Below are positions 57,661 to 64,000 of a stretch of DNA of 64,000 nt, one piece after another. The position numbers and the translations under genes are program-made. The stretch covers positions 13,889,230 to 13,953,229 of the forward strand of contig NC_092803.1 of assembly GCF_040954645.1 (NCBI RefSeq). The letters are read 5' to 3'. This DNA is from Diabrotica undecimpunctata. Its lineage: Eukaryota > Arthropoda > Insecta > Coleoptera > Chrysomelidae. How positions within the stretch are numbered: the stretch's first letter is position 1; every line of letters starts with the position of its first letter. Under the pieces are notes generated by a model. It had not been told where the DNA came from. It saw nothing but the letters and a program-made list of their open reading frames with translations, and did not search any database.

Positions 57661-58700
57661 GATTCCCTTTTTTTAAATAAAATGAAAGTATTTTTAGTGT
57701 ATTTAAAAGAATTTTAAATAATAAATAATGTTTAAGGCCCTTAAAATGTTTTCCCACCCTTTTTATTTTTTAGTGTTCTAATAAATTACATCCTCAACTT
57801 TTAAAAACTACCACTTTTCTAATTCCAACCGCGAACATAAAACGCCAGTATAAAAATTTTTAATAAGATCTGCAACTTTCCAAGAAAGCATAATTTTCAC
57901 ACTCGTTATACTGATTTATGTTTTCGCAATCATGAAGACTAATGAAAATGTCTTGTTTGCTTTTTTGACTTTTTATGGTGAAAAAATTCGGCGCGATAAA
58001 ATTCTGGCTTAATGGAATTTAGAGAAGCTGAACTATGAGAAAATAAACCGGATAATGGTTACTGTTACTTAGTTTGAAGTTTTTATGGCCGGTCTGGCCT
58101 CGGGTTTATGAATTTTTGGCGTCGATATTTTGAGCAACTTAACTAAATTTACTAAATTAGGATGAAATATTATGGAACATTTAAACACATTGATGGTTGT
58201 TTAAATGGAAAACTTTTGTTTCTTTACATTTCTTGATGTACTTAATCATCGTGAAGTTCTACAAAACTACCCCGAATATATAGGAAGTTTTCAATACAAT
58301 CTACCGAAGGCGATAATACTTAAAAATGATTAGTGTCTTTAACAATGTTTATTATCAAAATTATCCAACCATTCCGAACAGGGTGGAAACAGCGCGCAGA
58401 AGTTAGAGTATACGTTTTAAGTACAGAATGTTCAAAAATATGGTGCCTTCATTATCCTAATGGCCTCTTAAAGATTATGGAAAAGTGATATAATCTCCTT
58501 AAAAATGTTTAATATATCAGAACTGACTTAAATCCAAATTATACTATAATTCCACTATTTGGTAGAGTGATTTCATCATTTGAAGGCAGAGAAGTAGGGA
58601 AAGACGTATGAAAATCCAGTGGCGTACACTCACTTTTATTTCAACGTTAATTATATTATATTTTTTAAATATTATACACGATGGTTTCGTTTATTGTGGC
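57660..58700. other. No gene recognised
   Basis: AT-rich, no supportable feature. Confidence 0.4.
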
Positions 58701-58774
58701 ATATTTTCAAAATTCTCCCTAAAAAATACAGAATTTCACAGGCAACAAGCTATAAAAAATAAATATATCTATCA

Positions 58775-58822
58775 GTTTATATTTGAAAACGGTCTCTTTA
58801 TAGAGATCGAAACGTCAGTAAA
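58775..58822 (+). ncRNA. Hammerhead-like motif with altered core
   Basis: TTGAAAA in the core position, 7-bp stem II CGGTCTC/GAGATCG with loop TTTATA, GAAA, palindromic ACGT, then C. Core bases 3 and 8 deviate from consensus, the same positions as in the Penelope block at 3068-3108. Stem I is weak. Confidence 0.35.
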
Positions 58823-58888
58823 TTAAACATTTAAATATATTTCGTGGCTTATTCCCTACATTCCCCTAAAAATACAGAATTCCATAAG

Positions 58889-58900
58889 CAAAAAGCTATA
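58889..58900. repeat. Left target-site duplication of Penelope composite
   Basis: CAAAAAGCTATA, repeated at 60425-60436. Confidence 0.75.
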
Positions 58901-59202
58901 ATTGATGGATTCGACCGTTACTTGATGGAAAATTCATTTTATGTAACAATAAAACACTGAAAACTTTGTTTTCAAAATTTTCACAAAATTTATTATAAAA
59001 TCTTATCACTACAGCGGTTTCGGCAGAGTGCCTTTCTCAAGTGATCTTTTTGAAGGTTATACTTCTATACTCACCGTCGGCGTTGGAAATTTGCATGAGA
59101 GTGAATCTGTGAAACCATTACATATGTAAGATAATGAGTAAGATAGATATATTTTCTCTCTCTTCATCTCTCGAGAATAAAAATGTTCATTTTGTATTTA
59201 AT

Positions 59203-59204
59203 AT

Positions 59205-59246
<42 letters not shown>

Positions 59247-59290
59247 ATAATATAATATATATATATTATATATATAATTATATATATTCT
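59203..59290. repeat. TA-rich simple repeat
   Basis: Interrupted alternating TA tract at the same relative position as 5213-5276. Confidence 0.85.
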
Positions 59291-59500
59291 TTTTTTCTTA
59301 TATATATAATATATAACTATATTATAAATGTGTGTATATATGATTTAATTCTAAAATCATATGAATTAATATTTTATTTATGTGATATGTTTTGTATTAT
59401 TTAAAATTAAACGTTTATAATTATATTTTAGGCTTTTGTATTTCAAAATAATAACTGTTTTACCGAGAACTGTCAATTTTTGAAATCCGTTAGTGTGATG

Positions 59501-59572
59501 TCTAATTGCAAATCCTTTACGTGTTTGGTTCATACGCTGGTGGTTGTGAGTTCGAATCCCAATTATGAATTT
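59501..59572 (+). tRNA. tRNA-like sequence, degenerate, not Asp
   Basis: This occupies exactly the slot of the tRNA-Asp-like gene of copy 1: both flanks align (AACTG-CAATTTTTGAAAT upstream; a TTTCCTTTTTT-type terminator downstream). The roughly 72 bases themselves do not align with tRNA-Asp except for the B box. It keeps GTGAGTTCGAATCCC (B box) and a GGTTCATACGC segment that could be an anticodon arm, but D and acceptor stems pair poorly. It is either another tRNA gene in decay or a tRNA-derived Pol III promoter. Confidence 0.5.
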
Positions 59573-60424
59573 CCTTTTTTATTTTAAAAATATATAAAAA
59601 CCCTCAAGTTATTCTTATTAAATATATGTAATATACGCAAAAAACATAAATTTTAAAATAAAATGAAAATTTTACAACATAATCCGAGTTGTTGGTTTTT
59701 TTATTTTTATCTTCGTAAAGTAAGTTATGTATAATTGGCAGTTTTAAATACTTATGAATATTATATTTTAATTTCTATTGTATTATTATATTGAATTATG
59801 TTGCAGTGTATTTATTGGATTGCAATTTTTATATTAATAACCAAAATAAACAATGAATTTTATTGCAGAGTATGTGTAAAATTTTTTTTTTTGCATTCAA
59901 CTCCTTTTATACATCTATAAAAATAAAAATATATATTTTCATTAAAATATTGATACAATCCTTGATTTACTATACTCCTATTACAGGTCAAATGTTTATA
60001 TACAGCAAACGATGCACCATATACCTATATAACTAATTCTTTTTTCTCTTTCTGCTCTCTCTCTCTCTTACCTATAGCATTACATATGTAATGATTTGTG
60101 CAGATTGACTCCTATATAAATTTTTAACGGCGAACGCGTGTATAGAAGTATAACTTCTACCGGCAGTCCCACTGGACTGCCACACCCGTTTTTTTGGTAT
60201 GCATTTACACTTTATAGTCTTTAACGAAACCACTTTATAGTCTTTAGCCAACTTGAGACAAAACAGATCTCCCCTCCTCAACCTATTTGATTAAAGACTA
60301 TAATGTGTAAATGCATACCAAAAATAGATCACTTGGGTACTCTGACGAAACAGCTGTAGTGATAAGATTTTATAATAAATTTTGTGGATGTTTCGAAAAC
60401 AAAGTTTTCAGTGTTTTATTGTTA

Positions 60425-60436
60425 CAAAAAGCTATA
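60425..60436. repeat. Right target-site duplication of Penelope composite
   Basis: Second copy of CAAAAAGCTATA. Confidence 0.75.
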
Positions 60437-60479
60437 AAAAAAACAAATAAATTTGCAGAAAGCTTACTGATGCTACCCC

Positions 60480-61010
60480 GCTGTTGCGGAAGTTACGCTA
60501 AAACATCTGTTGACGTGACCTGACCAGGTTCTAATTTTGTTAAGATTCTCTTAAACCAGCGCTCAAATACTTCGGAAGTCATTTCTTCATGATAATCTCC
60601 TGTTTTTCTTGACTCATATTGAAAGTTCATTTCGCGCATAGTTTCTGATTAATACTCTACGAGAATTCTGTGGTAAAAGTAATTGTTTTCGAGTCCTTGA
60701 AAACTTTTTTTCAGTGTTGGAATTTTACTCCGAAAATAAAATGTCTTGTCTCGTCATCCAAAACAATGTTTTTTCTACCTCTAGTTTTACGTTTTACTTG
60801 CTTTTTATTTTCCGATGTATTTTTTAGGCACATGATAAATACAGCTGGATACTTTTGTTAAACTGCTACAAATATCGACCGCTTGGATATTATTTGATGC
60901 CATTTTTCTGCATCATGCAATTCAATTCATATCGTATCACTACCTTCTCTTCTGACGTTAACATTTTTTTGCTGTCTTCTCTTGGAACAACTCGGTTGTT
61001 CGTCCATTAT
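60480..61010 (-). pseudogene. Tc1/mariner-superfamily transposase remnant
   Basis: Minus strand from ATG at about 60993: MDEQPSCSKRRQQKNV, then in shifting frames TRGRKNIVLDDETRHFIFG (a KKRTRGRxxxxxD-type segment after the helix-turn-helix), FKDSKTITFTTEF and NFQYESRKTGDYHEEM with TSEVFERWFKRILTKL. The last block precedes the second catalytic Asp (VIVMDNAxYH) in a group of insect IS630/mariner-like transposases. The sequence ends before that motif. There are multiple stops. Confidence 0.55.
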
Positions 61011-61249
61011 ATTTTAATAATCACAGAATGGAATTAAAAATTTACTATAAAACGACAAACTTCAATAACACTAGTATTATCACCGCAAAAAATATAATCA
61101 CAAAAGGCAACAGAAGCACTCCCGCCAGCACCGCCTATGTAAATGAACGTTCCTTGCTTCGGAAGATGCGGTGGTATTACCGCTACGATGCTTTACAAAT
61201 TCCCAGTTGCCAAGTTTTTGAAACGGAATGGGAATGAAATGTAACATAT

Positions 61250-62215
61250 CAATTTTTATTTTATAAACTTAAATATGTAACAAAACTGAACATGTAAATA
61301 AAATTTATTTCAATACAAATTTGTGCTCAATTTTTACTATTGAAAAAACTCATTATTTTGTAACTTTTATGTCGGTAATAATCGCTGCGTCGAAGAATTC
61401 AGGTTTGTAAGACCATAACTGCTACTTGTGAACAAGAATCGGCTACACTGTACGGCATCTTGTGGTTACGTCTGCTATAGAGAAGCACAAATAAATGTAC
61501 TAATTATACATTCTATGATTTTTGATGAGAAAACGCAAATTAAACGGGTAGTTTTCGGGGGCCGCTGAGTACATTTAAATTTAAGGACATTTGGCGTTTA
61601 AACGATGAAATCACTCTTCCAAATAGTAGAATTTTACTATAATTTAATAATTCTGCAAATGTTTAAGGTTCTAAATTCTAAAAATTTAAAGTTGGTATTT
61701 TAATAATCTTCACTACCTTGATACTAAGGTCGAGTTTTTCCGGATAAAATGTACGTCGTACATGAAAAAACAACCAGTTGAAATAGTCTGTGAATGAACA
61801 AGTTGTTAAAATATGTGATATTTAGTGAAACATTACAACAATGTGGAGTCCGTAGAATTGTCATAACGATAACACAGAAGAAGGTACTGTTGAACTCACC
61901 GTTGAATACTGTCATTAGAAGAGGCTGCCCCCACTTGAGGACAAGAATCAGAAAGACGTCAATTTTATAGGGAGAGCAGCACCCCGTAGCCTGAGCCTGA
62001 GCCGTCATGTTGAGCAGCTCGCTGACGACTCTTCATTTTTGGTGCTTAATGATTGAAACTGTGAAATGTGTTTCTGCTACTTACTTAAGAGACTTAATAA
62101 ATCCATTACCAATAACTAAGGGTTTTATGCATCTCAAGTCAAGAAGAGAGAAAAAAAGGGTCAACTTCACCTTTCCTAATATTGTTCGGAAGCTATTTTC
62201 TCGTGGCATGTTAAA
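61250..62215. other. No gene recognised
   Basis: 61720-62040 is more GC-balanced (GCCTGAGCCTGAGCCGTCATG), but the minus-strand frame there (94 codons) has no known motif. Confidence 0.4.
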
Positions 62216-62219
62216 GTAA

Positions 62220-62418
62220 TTACTATTTAAATGGGAATAAGCCACAATTAAAGGTTAAAGTACGTTTATTGACGTTTCAATTTCCACTTCGGAAATCGTT
62301 TTTTTTTGTTTTTCTCTTTTTCTCGAAATCTTCGAGAACGATTTCCGAAATGGAAATTGAAACGTCAATAAACGTACTTTAACCTTTAATTGTGGCTTAT
62401 TCCCATTTAAATAGTAAT
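62220..62418. repeat. Palindrome with hammerhead-like arms
   Basis: Near-perfect inverted arms of about 80 bp (62220-62299 and 62337-62418), reading outward from the centre as CGATTTCC, GGAAATTGAAACGTC, TTTAACCTTTAATTGTGGC and TTATTCCCATTTAAATAG. The 38-bp centre is T-rich and contains TCGAAATCTTCGA. In each arm ...GAAACGTC preceded by a stem II hairpin (GATTTCC/GGAAATT) resembles the motif at 58775-58822, and GTGGCTTATTCCC is shared with it. Probably another inverted, truncated retroelement end. Confidence 0.75.
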
Positions 62419-62419
62419 A

Positions 62420-62800
62420 ACTTTATTTTTTTTTGCAGAACAAAAAACTTTCTAGAACCCTCAGCAAAAAAACACCAAGAGAAGAAGATTCAGAGGATGA
62501 TGACGACATTATGTAATTCAAGAAAATGAAGAATTGAATAATTAAAAATAAAAATAAGGAATATAATAGAGAAGAGATAATAGCGCTGAAAAAAGAAAAT
62601 AAAGCAAGAATTTAAAGATGCACCTAACAGGAAATGTCGAAACATAATGTGCAATGATGCTAAGAAACAATATATGTCTGGTACAAATGAATAACTATGG
62701 CAAAAAAATGAAAAAAAAGGGCAATGAAAAAAAAAGAAAACTCAGATTTCTTATTGGAGAAAGGGTCTACATCAAAAATGACCTGACCGAAAAAAAAAAA
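62420..62800 (+). other. A-rich spacer, short acidic frame
   Basis: Contains a possible acceptor TTTTTTTTGCAG (62440) followed by SRTLSKKTPREEDSEDDDDI and a stop; too short to assign. Confidence 0.25.
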
Positions 62801-62819
62801 AAATACAATTAAGCAGAAA

Positions 62820-63400
62820 ATTGTAAATAAAAGCAAGGAATTATTGATTAAGCATTTAAGAAAGAAACTTAAATCAACCTGAGACTGACCAAGAGTAACA
62901 GATGTGCTGGGGCATGAATAAAATAATTAAGACCAAAGATATATCTTATAATACAAAAATAAGAGTATACAAAACTATAATTAGACTCATAACGCCATAC
63001 GCTGCCGCGACTATGACTATGGACTATGAACCAAACCATACAGAATAGATTGCAAGCATGGGAAAGAAAGAGACTTCGGAGAATTTTTGGTGGAAAAGTA
63101 GTAGAGGGAGAAAATGAAGAAGCCGAACTAATGTAAAAGTGTAATAAATGTATGCTAACGTAGACTAGAACGGCTCGGACATCTAGAAAGAATGCAAGGT
63201 AGTAGACTAGTCAAGAATATTGCTTGGAGAATACCAGAGGGCAAAAAAGAGAGGAAGGTCAAAAAATAAATAAAGAGATTTAGTGATGAAAGATGTCAGA
63301 GTTATGGGAATCAAAGATTAGAAGCTGACAGTTAAGAACAGAAAACGATGGAAATTATCTATCCAACAATGGGCCTATAAGGCCTGTTAAAGCTACACAT
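62820..63400 (+). pseudogene. LINE RT C-terminal fragment, RTE-like
   Basis: Plus strand: NTKIRVYKTIIRLITPYAA, QAWERKRLRRIFGGKVVEGE, NEEAELM and, in another frame, WGKKETSE and RRLERLGHLERMQ-type remnants (63170-63200), then the weakly conserved end around 63300-63370. Frames are broken throughout. Confidence 0.65.
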
Positions 63401-63821
63401 ACAAGGGTTTGGATCTCCCTCGCTATATATAGAAAAGCCTAAATAATATTGACACGTAATCCAAAACGTTTCAAAGGTCATGTCTCTTGTAAATAATTTT
63501 GATATAATATAATATGAAATTACATACTCTGTATAAAATGTATTTTACTGTATAGTGCTATATGGTAAATACATAAAAATTGGAAACGTTGTAACAATCG
63601 TCGTTTTAATTAATTTTACTATTTCTTATCCAAACCTTCTTATATACTTATAAAGTCAAAACTAGGTGCTATTTGAATGAAGTCTGATGATATTTTTTCT
63701 CCACTATTTACCAAACAAACATCCCTTTAATTATCCCCAGTTACTAAACACATTCTAAATATCCTTAAATTGTTACTCCCAATCAATCTCTTAAAGCAAA
63801 CATAACGACAGCGATACAAAC

Positions 63822-64000
63822 ATGCCACCGCGTCGCATACCAATAAAAAAACATCCAGTTTCCTTTAACGAGTTCCGGAGCTTCTGCTTGGAAAAAAACA
63901 TAAAGAAAACGCATAAAGGGTTGGTCATTCGAGGCATTATACAGGGAATGGATCGTCTAGGCTGTCAAGAAAATAGACCAGGCCTATTTAATGGTTGTTT
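63822..64000 (+). CDS. Unassigned ORF running off the window
   Basis: ATG at 63822 opens a frame with no stop to the window end: MPPRRIPIKKHPVSFNEFRS, then FCLEKNIKKTHKGLVIRG and GMDRLGCQENRPGLF. The base composition is less AT-rich than the surroundings. The start resembles the short basic leaders of Tc1-like transposases, but the following residues do not show their helix-turn-helix, so I leave it unassigned. Confidence 0.3.
   Translation, partial: MPPRRIPIKKHPVSFNEFRSFCLEKNIKKTHKGLVIRGIIQGMDRLGCQENRPGLFNGC

Larger units (their letters stand above)
58718..58900. repeat. Direct repeats of ~38 bp flanking a 107-bp block
   Basis: CCCTAAAAAATACAGAATTT... (58718-58756) recurs slightly changed as CCCCTAAAAATACAGAATTC... 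(58863-58900). The block between carries the hammerhead-like motif at 58775-58822 and GTGGCTTATTCCC. Confidence 0.7.
59052..60188 (+). mobile_element. Helentron-like non-autonomous element, copy 2
   Basis: 1,137 bp, partner of 4395-5427. The 5' end begins GAAGGTTATACTTCTATAC. The 3' end shows ...TATAGAAGTATAACTTCTA, then the hairpin GGCAGTCCCACTGGACTGCC (7-bp stem), ACACCCG and a T-run. Subterminal inverted repeats match between the ends (ACATATGTAA, GTGAATCTGTG versus TGTGCAGATTGACTC). It lies between TTTTT and TTTTTTT of the interrupted Penelope copy, so the target was oligo-T. It has a TA tract and a tRNA-like slot and no protein gene. Confidence 0.65.
58901..60424. mobile_element. Third head-to-head Penelope insertion, carrying a Helentron-like element
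   Basis: Left part (58901-59051): minus-strand Penelope 3' end with the roughly 40-base extension. Right part (about 60226-60424): plus-strand end without it. 60189-60225 continues the left, minus-strand copy after the interruption. Target duplications of 12 bp flank the unit. The Helentron-like element 59052-60188 was inserted later, into an oligo-T of the minus-strand copy. Hammerhead-like blocks lie at 59005-59045 and 60328-60363, both decayed (stem III ACAGCGGT at the left, stem II lost at the right). Confidence 0.8.

Noticed and set aside
58608..58826. 72-codon frame with a hydrophobic start
   Set aside because: Runs through the direct repeat and the hammerhead-like block; no protein relatives known to me.
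61724..62008. 94-codon minus-strand frame
   Set aside because: No recognisable motif and no gene structure; possible chance frame in more GC-balanced DNA.

Overview
This is AT-rich eukaryotic (arthropod, most likely insect) genomic DNA. Three things point there: spliced genes with GT/AG introns; Penelope-like elements with GIY-YIG endonuclease; and piggyBac, Harbinger, Tc1, MULE, Helitron, LINE and LTR relics of insect type. A beetle is plausible, but nothing visible settles the order. I found no convincing conserved host protein gene. Nearly every recognisable coding stretch belongs to a mobile element, mostly broken.

Layout. 1-3212: piggyBac relic, LINE reverse-transcriptase relic, then a head-to-head Penelope-like insertion with a 13-bp target duplication. 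4395-5427: Helentron-like non-autonomous element carrying a tRNA-Asp-like gene. 5.7-13.5 kb: truncated Penelope tail and several LINE relics. 14.4-16.0 kb: giant palindrome whose arms are mirrored arrays of a ~186-bp unit. 16.3-21.6 kb: LINE endonuclease/RT, LINE C-terminus, a DUF7869-like gene with one frameshift, and a Helitron helicase piece. 22-28.5 kb: AT-rich repeats, a GC-cored hairpin, Penelope, Tc1, Helitron and LINE fragments. 29-34 kb: mostly unannotatable, plus a long palindrome. 34784-37910: a second palindromic Penelope-type insertion with a canonical hammerhead ribozyme motif near each outer end, later hit by a nearly intact Tc1/mariner element. 38.9-46.3 kb: LINE, two more DUF7869-like relics, MULE relic. 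46.3-50.4 kb: an LTR element (LTR plus SAP-domain gag-like ORF) split by a complete PIF/Harbinger transposon. Its two genes lie on opposite strands with interlocked exons. 50.4-64 kb: LINE relics, a palindrome beside a piggyBac C-terminus, a third head-to-head Penelope insertion containing a second Helentron-like copy with a different tRNA-like sequence, a mariner-type relic and a small palindrome.

The most unusual themes are these. (1) Five different repeats share a hammerhead-like layout: core, stem II, GAAA and a palindromic stem III. One has the canonical core and four have altered cores. (2) A Helentron-like element carries different tRNA-like sequences in the same slot in its two copies. 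(3) Three independent Penelope insertions share one asymmetric head-to-head architecture with 12-14 bp target duplications. (4) The Harbinger element has interdigitated antisense genes. (5) DUF7869-like proteins carry candidate catalytic acidic residues. All coordinates come from reading the sequence by eye; family names come from motif recognition, not from a search.
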